A stretch of DNA of 64,000 bases, taken from NCBI GenBank assembly GCA_014529385.2, contig CM043946.1, positions 21,384,577 through 21,448,576 on the forward strand, given 5' to 3'. Shown here one piece after another: positions 1 to 11,605 of this stretch (its first letter is position 1; the number at the start of each line of letters is the position of its first letter). Origin of the DNA: Adiantum capillus-veneris (Eukaryota > Streptophyta > Polypodiopsida > Polypodiales > Pteridaceae). The position numbers and the translations under genes are program-made. The notes under the pieces were generated by a model. The model saw nothing but the letters and a program-made list of their open reading frames with translations. It had not been told where the DNA came from and made no database searches.

Positions 1-1834
1 ACAAAAAAAGAATAAGACCTAGACAGCACCGCCCATCCAGCAAGGCCACAGGTCGTCTACCTTTTCATTTAAGGCTAAGCAATGTAGGTGATCCTAATAT
101 TGTAGAAATGCTGTCAGGACAAACATAACACATGAGTCCAATCAAAGTAGCATCTTGCATATGTACAAACATTCCTTTCTAGGCAATCAGATTGTATAGT
201 GTCTCTATCCTTACACATCTTCCATAAACCATCATGACCACTTCATAATTCAATCCAATACAATAAAGCATAATCCAATCCCATCGCATGGGTGACCACT
301 CTACCCATCTTAGGGTGATGCGCATCCATTCTGTTAAACCACTTAAGCACATAACATGACTGCAAAAACTTTGGCAATAACAGCAAAGTCATAACCAAAA
401 AAAAAAAGATCCAGTAGCCACATCAGCTTCCACCATCAAAAATCACAACCATAATTCATGAGGGATCTCATCCCTTTACCATAAACCATAATTCTTGCTA
501 AACCAACTCCCACACTTGGAGTTTGACCATACACACTGCAATTTAATTAAGCCAAAACACATACATGGTCCTTAAGAAATGATTTTTTTATGCGTAAGAA
601 TTCTGACCATGCTTAAGTGATACACTATGATGGCACCTCACCCTCCTAGTGTATATGGCTAGTTTTGACCTAGAAGGGTAGAAGACAGTATGCATGTACA
701 TGAGACATCCACATTTATCTATGAAACATCATATGCCATCATCACACCAACCCAATCATGATGCAAAACGACCCCACCACTTTGATCAAACATATTCCAT
801 AACATCACATATATGTGAAAAACAACTTTTTCTATATTCAGACATATGCATGACATACAAAATAAAGTATTTTATCTCAAACCAACTCATACCATAGGCT
901 AGCGCCTTATCACATCACTTTGCCGTATGAGATTTATGCAAATAACCATGACACGAAAAGAAAGCCGCTTTATTTATATTTGTTCGTACACTTCAGGTTG
1001 ACTAACCATACCCACCCATATAAGTTTATGGACATAAAAAACTTGAATTCAACTCACCGATACAAACCCTAAAGCATATACGATCCACTCATCAACTCAT
1101 GACTCCACATGCTACTCCCCCTAGGTAGCACCCCTACATTTGTAGGTAGTCTCGTGCAAGGAACGGTTAGTAACTCACACTCATGAAGCGGTATCGGTGA
1201 CCCAAATACATTTATCAACCAGTTATATCAAATTTTTTTATTTTTTTAAGTGGTTTTCTTCATTCCATGAACCTATATGGTGGTTCTCTAAGGAACTTGG
1301 CGTCCAAAATATTGATTGTGCAATGGGCAGCAAGCTGTATTTTGACCATAATATTTTACTCATGCAAAATTTTCACGTGACACACGAGAAATAATATGTT
1401 AGAAATAATGTTTGTAATCTCTTTTTCAAAGAATTTGACCTGATTCATAGCGATTTTAGGTGATATGATTAAAACCAGTGTCCCTATCGCCTACATGAAG
1501 TGAAACAAAGAACACTTTTAATGCACCTATATGATCATAAACACATTGTATGCATATATCCACGTGATAAACATGATGAAAAAATTATGGATCATCCTTG
1601 TAAACATCCAATAAGCCCATAGCTGCCTTTGTATACAAAAAAGCCACCACCGAAGGGGATAGTTTATTGTGAAATGGAGTAGAGAGAGAAAGAGATGATG
1701 GCTATGGAGTTTAGAGATTCTTATCATGATTGAGAAGTGATTAGTGGTGGTTGAAAGGCTTGTTTCTTTGCCATAAGAAAGCGGTGATGAGATCTACATA
1801 GAGGTTCTTGCCACGGAGTTGATGAAAAGCAAAA
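1..1834. other. No recognisable gene
   Basis: AT-rich sequence with only short ORFs (60-67 codons) on both strands. None shows a domain, codon bias or a plausible gene structure. I see no LTR, TIR or coding remnant I can name. The stretch ends where the truncated 5' LTR of the chromovirus begins. Confidence 0.6.
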
Positions 1835-3181
1835 TGATAAGGTTCCAAAATTCAAAGGTTGTGTCCAAAGGTCAACCATGGGGGGAGTTGGATGCTTTGT
1901 GTGTGTCCCAAAAGTCTTTACAAATCCCTACATAGGAGGGGGTGAGCCTTGCTTGTAGGGGATGACAGAGAAAGTCACACACACACACACAAGCTCCCTT
2001 TACACAAAGGGAATGAGGGACACATGTCAGCTCCCTAGCCCAGATGCCCACAAGGTGTACCCAATTCCTATTGGATAGCCTTGGAGGTGGACCAATGAGA
2101 ATTAGGCTAGAGTAAATATAGTTTAATTAATTAAAAAACACTTAATAAAAGAACCAATGAGAATTAAGCTCTCTAGAAGACTATTGGACAGTCTCCCAAG
2201 GGGTCCAATGAGCATTCAGCAGCCCAATGGCTTGCCTGATTCCTATTGGCCAGGAGGCAAAGGGGTTCAATGAGAGTTTAGTTGCATTTATTAATTGCAT
2301 AAAGCTCTCACAAAAGGGGAAAGAAGGACGCATGTCAGAAGGCTATCACTTATACTGCTTAATTATCATTGGCTAGCCCTAGGGAGGTCCAATGAGAGTG
2401 GAGCATGAGAAAATAGCAAGAGGGGTCAACCAAGAGAGAGAGGGGGCTGATTTTTTCAAGGCATTATCACACACACACTCACATAATCTCATGTGTGAAG
2501 TAAAGAAGACTCTCTCTCCTTCTCAAGCTTTAACGGAAAGATTACCACCTACTCCAAGCTTGTGAGAAGGGAGACCTACACCAACAACTCTTGGCTTTGT
2601 GATGCAAATCCAACCAAGAGCCAAGCTTCAATGCATTCTCATCTCCTCTACCATTCTAATGACTAAGCTAAGCTATGCTAATATGAGTGATTATGTGAGG
2701 AGATGTACATCTTTCTCGTAATAATACTCCTTCCTCTCAATCTACTCTCATACCCCGCTAGCTCTCACCATCTTTGAAGGTGTGTGAGGTCTTGGGTCTG
2801 AGACCGGAGATAATTGATGTTGTGTTTGATAAGTGTTTTTCTTAGTGCATGAAGCTTTCATCTTCATTGCACTAGCTAGTCTTGAAGGAACACAAAGAAT
2901 TGTATTGTACAATGTCTCTCTTGATGGGAGAAGCCATAATACAAAGCCTTTTGGAGGGGGACCGGCTCCATGAAAATCCGGTCCTCAACTGTTGTCAATA
3001 GCTTAATTTTTCTCTCTTTTGAAAGTATTGTTCATGCTATCTAACTAGGTGTAATGCTTTTTTTTGCTCTCTCCACCCAAGCACTCTTGTAATTCTCATT
3101 AGGAATCTATTCTAATGAAATGCCCACTATGTTCATGCTAATTTCCGCTACACACAAGTTTTTAGGCCATTAAATGCTACA
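1835..3181 (+). repeat. 5' LTR of the chromovirus, truncated at its outer end
   Basis: This aligns with 9102-10244, from the shared AAGGTTCCAAAATTC near the start to the shared GGCCATTAAATG close to the CA end. It lacks the first ~238 bp present in the 3' copy (8864-9101). It keeps an internal segment of about 190 bp (roughly 2098-2287) that the 3' LTR has lost. It ends in TACA, one base before the PBS. Confidence 0.88.
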
Positions 3182-3182
3182 T

Positions 3183-3194
3183 TGGTATCAGAGC
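3183..3194 (+). other. Primer binding site (initiator tRNA-Met type)
   Basis: TGGTATCAGAGC follows the LTR end after a single T. This is the standard plant PBS complementary to the 3' end of initiator methionine tRNA. It fixes the LTR end at 3181. Confidence 0.93.
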
Positions 3195-3599
3195 ACAAGG
3201 TTTCTCTTTTCTTGCTCAAGAAGGGAGGTCCTCAAGCTAGCTATATATGGTTGGTATTATTAATTTCCTGTGAGTAAGTAGAATAGGGATTTTTTCAGCC
3301 TTGCATTGCGCCTGCCTTCGTGCAGTTAATGGGTCATCACCGTGGAGAGCTATGGTCTTAATAGTGGAGTGCTACGGTGCTTGCCTACGACTTAACCACT
3401 ATTGAACTATTAGAATCTTGACAGGAGCCGGTGTTGTTTTTGTGTTGAACGACCCTCTCTTCTATTCCTTGCAATTAATTGTATTCGAGCCACGGGCACA
3501 GTAGCTTGAGTGCTTTTTCTAAAGGGGTAAAGAGGAGTAGCAACTAGGGCTTGAAGTGCCAAAGTCCACCTAAAAAGTTTACACCTAAAATTTGTTAGA

Positions 3600-5174
3600 A
3601 TGGCTGACAATAGTAGAGAGAGTGAAATTAATGTTGATAACTTTGATTTTTCTAATGAGCAAGCTACTAATGATGCCCCAATGCTTGTTAACTATCTTGT
3701 TTCCAGGATTCAACAAGCCATGGGCAATCCATCTCTCCAAAGTGAAGTGCAATGGAAGCTCCGTGCTCATGGGATTCCCCAAGCTCACCACCATGACGAG
3801 AGAACACCTAGGAAGCCTCCTTGTGAGACTTCCAAAAGAGGTCTCTCTCCGATTCGGGAAGAAGAAGAGAATCCATACGAAGGGCTCAAGAATTTACTTC
3901 TTGATGATGCATCTCCTTCTCAAAGGAGAACTCAAGAGCCTCCACCAAAGGAACGAGAAATAAGTGAGTCTCCCGCCACCTCGGCGGAGATGGCTCCACG
4001 AAGACGGCGGGCTAAATGCTCTCCATCACCTCCAAAACGGAGAAGACCATCGCACCCTTCTCCACACCATAATTCAAAGAGGGATGATAAAAAGCAAGAG
4101 AAGAGAAAGGCGAGAAAGAGGAAACCCTCTTCTCCATCTTCTTCATCCACTTCCTCTTATGAAAGTGATGGTGAAGACGACGAAGATCAAGACAAGAAAA
4201 AGGCGAGAAAGAGGTCACCCTCTTCTCCACCTTCCTCAAATTCTTCACCTTCTGAAGAAAGTGATGGTGCAACCTTTGAACCAGCAAAAAGAAGAGGCCA
4301 TAGGAAATCCTATGCCACATGGAAGAGGTCGTCCAAGCTCAAGAAGTTCAAAGAGGGAGGGAAGAGCATCTCTTTCCTTACCTATGATGGCACCTTTGGT
4401 GCTATGGACAAAGTCTTGGCCTTTATCCAACAATTTGATGTGACGTTCGGAGATGAGGGCTTCACGGAGTCCTCTAAGCTACACCATGTAGCTATGCACT
4501 TTCAAAAGTCCGCCAGGCAATGGTGGTCTAGCCTACGAGCCAATGGTGAAGCTCCATGGACATGGAAAGCTTTAAGAGCTTCCATTATGAAATGGAGAAG
4601 CTTAAAGCTCTCTCCCTATGAATCCATTAACAAATATGTAGACAAGTTTTGGGACCTACAACTCAAATCCACTCTCTTCAAAAAGTTGGATTTTAGAGAG
4701 CAAAAGCAACAATTTTGTGCGACTTAACCAAAGAAATGGCGGAGTATGTCAACTCCCAAAGGCCACGTACCATATCGGCGGTAATACACCATACTATGGT
4801 GGCCTCTCGAATCAATTTCCAAACGGGGGGCTAAAAGAAATAATAAGCGCATGGAAAACAAGGGTTCCAACGAGCCTAAGGGGAAGGACAATGTCCAAAA
4901 GTCTCCTAAGGGCAACTCCAACAAAGCTAAAGAGAAGGAAGCTTACAAAGGTAAAAAAAAACTCTCTCCTGAAGAGCTTGAGCGTTATCGCGAGGATAAC
5001 CGGTGTTTCAAGTGCGGCAAACATGGGTATGTGTACCGCGCTTGTCCCCAAAAGAACAACCGCCAAGATCCTCCTAGAGCTACCTTGGTTGAAATCCCAA
5101 GAGGAGGAGACTCACCAAACTCACCACAAAGGATCTCCTCTATGCCATGCTTGGGGAAAGGTAAGAGAACATGA
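3600..5174 (+). pseudogene. Chromovirus gag (capsid and zinc knuckle), frameshifted
   Basis: The reading frame starts with ATG at 3600. Residues ~90-260 are rich in Ser, Arg, Lys and Glu, followed by a retrotransposon gag capsid region with a WW-containing segment (FQKSARQWWSSL). The first ORF stops at 4727. The next part (LTKEMAEYVNSQ) is in another frame, and the nucleocapsid part (4851-5174) is back in the first frame, so two indels lie near 4720 and 4815-4830. The CCHC knuckle at about 5006-5047 reads CFKCGKHGYVYRAC: the zinc-binding His is replaced by Tyr, a single C-to-T change. The protein would coat element RNA. In this copy it is not functional. Confidence 0.85.
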
Positions 5175-6300
5175 TGCTTTTATTCTCTTTGACCCTGGTT
5201 CTACTCACAATTTTATATCTATAGAGTTGGCCACCAAGCTAGGCATACAAGCCTATGAGATGGGAGATGTCCTACCCACAGATAGTGCTTTCAAGGGGCA
5301 AGAAGCTTCATTCACTCCCTTAATTGGGAAATTGAGGCTTCATGTCCAAAGCTATGTGGACAAAGAGGACTTCTTTATCTCTCCTCTCAAGCATGAGGAC
5401 GTAATCCTAGGGGCACCATGGTTTGATCGCCTGGCTGCCAATGTTAAATTCCCTGAAAGGAGAATCTCCTTTAAGTTCAGGGAAAAAGACATGTATATAG
5501 ATGCTAAGGAAATGGGTAACACTATCCCCATTGTACATACACCAGCTTTGAACAAGTCAATAAAGAGCTCTATTTCCATGTACATGATTTTTGTTAAAGA
5601 TTCTCAAAATGAACCTAATGCTTTAGCAAAAGAAAATAAAAGCAACCAAAAGGAATTAGAGTTATCCAATTCTCTCAAGGGGTTTCAAGATGTTTTTATT
5701 GACGACATCCCTTGTGAGCTACCTCCTAAACGAGGTAATGATGACCATGCAATTGAACTTCTTCCACGAAGTTCACCGCCTAACAAGCCTCCTTATAGAG
5801 TTTCTCAAGCTCAACAAGAGGAGATTATGTGGCAAGTGCATGAGTTAGTTGAGAAGGGCATGGTTAGGCCTAGCTCATCTCCATTTTTCTCACCTGTTCT
5901 ATTAGTGCAAAATAAAGACGGCACATATCGTATGTGTGTCGACAATAGAGCACTAAATAGGATCACTATCAAGAATAGGTTTCCCGTTCCACGGGTAGAA
6001 GACCTATTTGATAAGCTACAAGGATCGACCTACTTCAGTAGGATTGACCTAAAAAGTGGCTATCATCAAATAAGGATAGTTGATCAAGATATTGTAAAGA
6101 CCACATTTTGCACCACATTTGGTCTTTACGAATACATTGTCATTCCTTTTGGCTTGACTAATGCACCAGCCACATTCAACCGCTTGATGGAGAAGCTCTT
6201 CAGGCCTCATCAAACCTTCACTGGAGTGTTCTTTGATGATATTATCATCTACTCTAATTCATTAGACGAACACAAGCAACACCTCCAGGTAATATTTTAA
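5125..6300 (+). pseudogene. Chromovirus protease and reverse transcriptase (N-terminal part)
   Basis: The open frame contains a retropepsin active site FDPGSTHNFIS (~5191-5223) and a flap/tail with LGAPWFDRL. A Ty3-type RT follows: YRMCVDNRALN, then FSRIDLKSGYHQI, then FGLTNAPATFNRLM and the catalytic box FFDDIII in place of the usual YVDD-like box. The frame is +1 relative to the gag zinc knuckle, so gag and pol are joined by a frame change near 5140-5170. The ORF ends at a TAA (6298-6300) inside RT, at a position where related elements have Gln, so CAA to TAA is likely. Confidence 0.9.
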
Positions 6301-7014
6301 GTTTTCAGAGAGAATAAACTTTATGTTAATCGAAAGAAAAGTGAATTTTTCTTGCAAGAGATTCAGTATTTAGGTCACATTATCTCTCAAGATGGCATCC
6401 AAATGTAACCATCAAATATAGAGGTAATAAATGGATGGCCTAAACCAAGGAATCTTTATGAACTAAGAAGCTTTATAGGTATGTGTGCATACTATAGATG
6501 CTTCATAGAAAAGTTCTCACAAATTACGGGACCATTATATGACCTAACAAAGAAAAGTGTTAGGTATACATGGTATGCTAAGGAGAACAATGCTTTCGAA
6601 AAGTTTAAAGAAAATCTTATCTCTCAACCTGTGCTTACACTACCGGATCTCTCAAAACCATTTGAGGTCCAATGTGATGCTTGTGGTGATTGCCTTGGAG
6701 CTGTTTTGCTTCAAGAAGGGCACACCATAGGCTATGAAAGTTGAACGCCCGACCCTATTGAGCAAGCTCTAGGCATATATGAAAAGGAACTCCTTGCAGT
6801 TCTACATGCCTTAGACTCATGGAAGCACTATTTATTGGGGACTCCATTCATTCTGCGAACGGATCACCAAAGTCTTAAGTACTTCATGACGCAGACCAAG
6901 CTCTCTGACAAACAAATGAGGTGGGCAAATTTCCTTTCACAATTTCATTTTCATATTGCTCACATTGCTGGCAAGTAAACTCAAGTAGCAGATGCACTCT
7001 CAAGATGACCGAGA
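6301..7014 (+). pseudogene. Chromovirus RT C-terminus and RNase H, with stops
   Basis: Same frame as the upstream RT. It reads through RT thumb motifs (YLGHIISQDGI), then IGMCAYYRCFIEKFS, then RNase H with FEVQCDACGDCLGAVLLQ, EKELLAVLHAL and RTDHQSLKYF, ending in the ADALSR motif. Stops interrupt it at about 6406 (after GIQM), 6742-6744, 6976-6978 and near 7006. Most of these need only one C-to-T change. Confidence 0.87.
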
Positions 7015-7734
7015 GTGAATGTGGTTTCCATAGCAACTCACAATGATCTATCTTCAATTATAGATGAGTATGCTATTGATCCCGATTTTAGAGATGTGAT
7101 TTCAGCCCTTGCATTAGGGAAGAAAGAAGAACCATTTACTTTACAAGATGGTTATCTTCTCTATGGAAATAGACTATGCGTTACTAACTCACTGCGTGAG
7201 AAAGTAATCTATGAATCTCATGCTCCTCCTTATGCAGGGCATAGAGGGATTCAATCTACCTTAAAGGGAATTGAAATATATTTCTATTGGCCTACCATGA
7301 AAATGAATGTACAGGAGTATGTTTCTAAATGTGTGGTATGCCAAAAGACAAAATTTGATAGAGGGAAGCAACTTGGATTGCTTCAACCCTTGCCAATCCC
7401 TAATTCACCATGGGAGAGCATATCCATGGATTTTATCTTTGGATTGCCTAAGTCTATCCATGGGAATACAGGAATATGGACGATAGTTGACAGATTCAAA
7501 AAACAAGCTCATTTTATACCTGTCAAAAAGACTATCAAAGCCCATCAAATGGCAACCCTCTTCATCTCACAAATTTTCAAGTACCATGGCTTGCCAATGT
7601 CCATAGTGTCGGATAGAGATCCTAGAATGACCAGTAATTTTTGGAAGGGTCTCTTTGAGAATTTAGGGACAAGGCTAAACTTTTCTTCGGCCTATCGTCC
7701 ACAAACGGATGGCCAAGATGAAATAGCTAACTAA
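7015..7734 (+). pseudogene. Chromovirus integrase (zinc-binding and catalytic core)
   Basis: The open segment has the H-H-C-C domain (HAPPYAGHRGIQ, then CVVCQKTK) and a DDE core: MDFIFGLPKS, then VSDRDPRMTSNFW, and the Glu in TDGQDEIAN. All three acidic residues are present. The frame stops at TAA 7732-7734, where relatives have N-Q-T, again consistent with CAA to TAA. The product would insert element cDNA into the genome. Confidence 0.9.
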
Positions 7735-8508
7735 ACAATTCTTGATCTACTAAAATCCTATGTAACGGAAGTAGATCAAAGATCCCAATGGGAGAAGTAC
7801 TTACCCTTAGTGGAGTATGCTTACAATAATACTGTACATACTTCCACAGGAAAAGCACCTTTCGCGGTGATTGAGGGAAGATCAAAAAGTCCCTTGCTAC
7901 TTAAGGTACATGGGAAGATCTTTGCTGCAGATGAGTATAGCCGAGACGTACAAGAATCTTTTCAAAAGATTAAGGATGCTATCTCTATCTCACAACAAAG
8001 GCAAAAGGCTTCTGCTGACAAGCACAGAAGAGCCCAAGCCTTTAAAGCAAATGATTGGGTCTTATTAAAATTTTCCAAGGCTCGATTAAGGCACACGATG
8101 GGCAAGAATCCTACAAGACACCAAAAGTACTATGCTAAACTAGAAAAAAGGTACTATGGTCCCTTCCAGATTCTTAGGCCAATCAATGAGATGGCCTATC
8201 AACTCAAGTTACCCAATCATTGGCTCATACACAATGCTTTCCATGTGAGCCTATTAAAGCCTTACAAAGGAGATCCACCTCAAGAACCAACTACTGAAGA
8301 CCCACTGGAGATTGAGGACCAAGAAGAGGTGCTGCAGCCCGAGTCCATTCTCCGACATGAAGACAAGGTACTAAGAGGCTGTAAGACTATCCGAGGATAT
8401 CTTATTAACTTTAAGAATTATCCTTTTGAAGATGCTAGATGGATGCAAGGCATACAATTAAAGGATAACCTAAACCTTATCAATACTTACAATGCTTCCC
8501 AAGAGTAA
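7735..8508 (+). pseudogene. Chromovirus integrase C-terminus with chromodomain-like end
   Basis: Same frame as the integrase core. It contains MEYAYNNTVHTSTGKAPF, a GPF/Y-type region (YYGPFQILRPINEMAYQLKLP), FHVSLLKPYKGDPP, and a C-terminal chromodomain-like module with PESILRHEDKVLR and YLINFKNYPFEDARW. In chromoviruses this module guides integration into heterochromatin. The frame closes naturally with TAA at 8508. The noncoding tail to 8850 has no ORF. Confidence 0.85.
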
Positions 8509-8850
8509 GCAAATGTACAAAATGTTAAAAATGAACAAAGTTTTTGTCTTATAAGACTGTCTTTTTCTTTATTGTGCACAAAAATGAAGTAGTATGCATG
8601 CTTAGATCAAGTTTGCGGAGACGACATCTCCCAAACACCAAGTAGAGCTTGTCACTCTACTATGGAAGATTGATAGGACTAATGTGTAGACATGATTGCG
8701 GTAGCCTCAGGCTCTCAAGCGCCAAATGGACTAGTCATCCATTGTGGAATGATGGCGTAGGGTAACATAGGGATCCTCTACCCGCTAAGAAAAGGACTCA
8801 TGAATATGCTTTATCTTCTCTACACCATAGTCGAGGACGACTATGATTTC

Positions 8851-8863
8851 AAGAGAGAGGTAA
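8851..8863 (+). other. Polypurine tract before the 3' LTR
   Basis: The tract AAGAGAGAGGTAA lies immediately 5' of TGTCATAATAATC. It follows GTCGAGGACGACTATG, a sequence often seen at the 3' end of plant Ty3/gypsy internal regions. The tract places the true LTR start at 8864 rather than at 9102, where similarity to the 5' copy begins. Confidence 0.75.
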
Positions 8864-10244
8864 TGTCATAATAATCAATATCTAATTCTCCTAAATGATT
8901 TTCTCATGTTAAACTGATCATTTAATATGGGAAAGTGCCAGGGGAGAAAAAGCTAGAATATTGGTTAAGCTAGCAGACCGGCCACGGTAGGGATCCAAAG
9001 AAGGGAAAATAGGGATCCAAAGGGGGGGCCATCTGCAAAAGAGCCATGTGCAACAATGGGCTAAAACGACCCTAAGGTTCAGCCCATTAAGACTTCCAAA
9101 ATGCTAAGGTTCCAAAATTCAAAGGTTGTGTCCAAAGGTCAACCATGGGGGGAATTGGATGCTTTGTGTTTGTTCCAAAAGTCTTTACAAATCCCTAAAT
9201 AGGAGGGGGCGAGCCTTGCTTGTAGGGATGAGAGAGAAAGTCACACACACACACAAGCTCCCTTTACACAAAGGGAATGAGGGACACATGTCAGCTCCCT
9301 AGCCCAGATGCCCACAAGGTGTACCCAATTCCTATTGGATGGCCTTGGAGGTGGACCAATTGCATAAAGCTCTCACAAATGGGGAAAGGGGGACACACGT
9401 CAGAAGGCTATCACTTCTACTGCTTAATTATCATTGGCTAGCCCTAGGGAGGTCCAATGAGAGTGGAGCATGAGCAAATAGCAAGAGGGGTCGAGCAAGC
9501 GAGAGAGGGGGCTGATTTTTGCAAGGCATTATCACACACACACTGACACAATCTCATGCGTGAAGTAAAGAATACTCTCTCTCCTTCTCAAGATTTGATG
9601 GAAAGCTTACCACCTACTCCAAGATTGTGAGAAGGGAGGCCTACACCAACAACTCTTGTCTTTGTGATGCAAATCCAACCAAGAGCCAAGATTCAATGCA
9701 TGCTCATCTCCTCTACCATGCTAATTACTAAGCTAAGCTATGCTAATATGAGTGATTATGTGAGGAGATGTACATCTTTCTCGTAAGAATACTCCTTCTT
9801 CCTCTCAATGTACTATCATTTTCCGCTAGCTCTCACCATCTTCGAAGGTGTGTGAGGTCTTGGGTCTGAGACCAGAGATAATTGATGTTGTGTTTGATAA
9901 GTGTTTTGCTTAGTGCATGAAGCTTTCATCCTCATTGCACTAGCTAGTCTTGCAGGAACACAAAAATTTGTATTATGTCTCTCTTGATGGGAGAAACCAT
10001 AATACAAAGCCTTTTGGAGGGGGGACCGGATCCATGAAAATCCGGTCCTCAACTGTTGTCAATAGCTTAATTTCTCTCTCTTTTGAAAGTATTGTTCATG
10101 CTATCTAACTAGGTGTTATGCTTTTTGCTGCTCTCCCACCCAAGAACTCTTGTAATTCTCATTAGGAATCTATTCTAATGAAATGCCCACTATGTTCATG
10201 CTAATTTCCGCTACACACAAGTTTTTAGGCCATTAAATGTTACA
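8864..10244 (+). repeat. 3' LTR of the chromovirus
   Basis: It starts TGTCA after the polypurine tract and ends TTACA, matching the end of the 5' LTR. From 9102 on it is collinear with the 5' LTR except for one ~190-bp gap after GGTGGACCAATT. It contains a short (CA)n run (~9244-9254). Confidence 0.85.
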
Positions 10245-10464
10245 TGGAGAGCTTGTACCACTTTGTATAATACATACGTTTAGCCATACAATAGTAGACA
10301 CAATTGTCGGCATTAAAAAATGAGCACTAGGGATGCTTTTATAGGCACTCTGCCAAGCTTCAATGTTGTCCAAGCCAATAGCAGGTAGCACCCCCTCTCA
10401 AACTTGATTAACTCTCAGCTTTTAAAAAAATCGAGTCTTTTCTAAAAACAAAGATTTTGTTTTT

Positions 10465-10639
10465 TGTTGGAATTAGGGTTGCAAGAAAAACACACAACCC
10501 TACTTAGTGTGCAATCGAATGATAGATAGCCCTAGAATGATGGGCGTATATACAACGGGGGAAAAACCTCCTAAAGAGGTAAAAATGCCCCAGTCCTAAG
10601 TGTGTTCAAGCACAACACTACCACATGTATATGGTAACA
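10465..10639 (-). repeat. 3' LTR of the copia element
   Basis: It runs TGTTGG to GGTAACA on the plus strand and matches 15478-15705 over GATAGATAGCCCTAGAATGA and CACTACCACATGTATATGG. It lacks about 50 bp found in the other copy (TCTTGGAGAAGACGAAGG and following). Confidence 0.88.
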
Positions 10640-10689
10640 AATCCCCCCTGGTGTGATACGGTGAATGAGAGCTGGCACATAGAGTAAAG

Positions 10690-10977
10690 GGGTGAAAGCA
10701 TGTTAACATGTCGTGCTTTTTGTGCTAGTTAGAACTTTCAAGTTAGCATATCTTTTAAAAGTTGGGCGTCCAGTAAAATGTTTAGAAATATTATCAGAAT
10801 TTGTCGAAGGTTGTACATTTACATTCCTTGTTTCAAGAGATTTCTACTGATATATCATACATAATAGATCTTGGAGATGTAGCTCATGTTATTGTACTAG
10901 TTAGCATATGTCAAAATTGTGCTAGTTAGCATTATCCGGGACATGAAAAAGTGTGACACATTAACATTCTTTCACCC
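10690..10977. mobile_element. Small foldback element (MITE-like) inside the copia 3' region
   Basis: The ends are inverted copies. The left end begins GGGTGAAAGCATGTTAAC. The reverse complement of the right end begins GGGTGAAAGAATGTTAAT. About 26 of the first 32 positions match. Length is ~288 bp with no ORF. It lies between the copia RNase H and its polypurine tract. AAAG abuts both ends and could be a short target duplication. Superfamily not assigned. Confidence 0.6.
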
Positions 10978-10979
10978 AA

Positions 10980-11530
10980 AGAGAAGTGCCATGCCCTGAG
11001 GACATGATCAGTCCTCCACAAAGGGGAGTAAGCCCAAAGCTTTGCAAAAATCTTGAAACTTCTCACGAGACAATGCCTTTGTGAAAAGCTCTACAAGGTT
11101 GTCCTTGTGTTGGCACATAAGCTAAGATGATCTCTCCTGTTGAGAGCATCTCCCTGACATATTGGTAATGCACCTCAATGTGCTTTGTGCGAGCATGAAA
11201 AATTGGGTTCCTTACAATTGCCAATGCACTCTAAATGTCAGTGTAGATAGTGTTGGTAGTGTCTTGTCAAACACCCAAGTTAGTTATAAGGCGTCTAAGC
11301 CATACACACTCAACCGTAGCTGTGAAGACTGCCTTGTACTCAGCCTCACAACTAGAAGTGGCCACAGCAGGTTGCTTCTTGCTCAACTATGATATACATG
11401 AACTACCAAGCATGAAACAAAAACCACTTGTGGACACTCACATGTCAAAACAACCAGCCCAAGTCCAAAAAAGCATGTAAGCCTGGCAACTATGATCCCC
11501 CTTGGGATAAAACAAGCCAAGATGTAAAGT
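10980..11530 (-). pseudogene. Copia RNase H domain
   Basis: Minus-strand translation in joined frames gives the copia RNase H signatures: SSCEAEYKAVFTATVE, then TNTIYTDI, and HARTKHIEVHYQYVRE. In-frame stops interrupt it. It follows RT in minus-strand order, as expected, and would degrade the RNA strand of the replication hybrid. Confidence 0.8.
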
Positions 11531-11605
11531 ACCACTCAATTCGCAAAAAATCCTCTTGGCAGCCTACCAATGCTTAGACCTTGGGCTATGCATAAATCTG
11601 CTGAC

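Larger units (their letters stand above)
1835..10244 (+). mobile_element. Ty3/gypsy LTR retrotransposon (chromovirus), degenerate
   Basis: The element has two LTR copies (1835-3181 and 8864-10244), a primer binding site directly after the 5' LTR, gag and pol in the order PR-RT-RNase H-integrase, and a purine tract before the 3' LTR. Protease before RT and integrase after RNase H is the Ty3/gypsy order. A chromodomain-like segment after integrase places it among the chromoviruses. Pol stays in one frame from 4717 to 8508 but is cut by about six in-frame stops, and gag carries two frameshifts, so this copy cannot be autonomous. No target duplication can be seen, because the outer end of the 5' LTR is missing. 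Confidence 0.93.

Noticed and set aside
3183-3194. Possible tRNA gene fragment
   Set aside because: TGGTATCAGAGC is the retrotransposon primer binding site following an LTR; no tRNA cloverleaf is present here or at 54882.
3592-4443. Alternative-frame ORFs over the chromovirus gag
   Set aside because: They arise from the Ser/Arg/Lys-rich codons of the gag frame. The frame from 3600 carries the capsid motifs.
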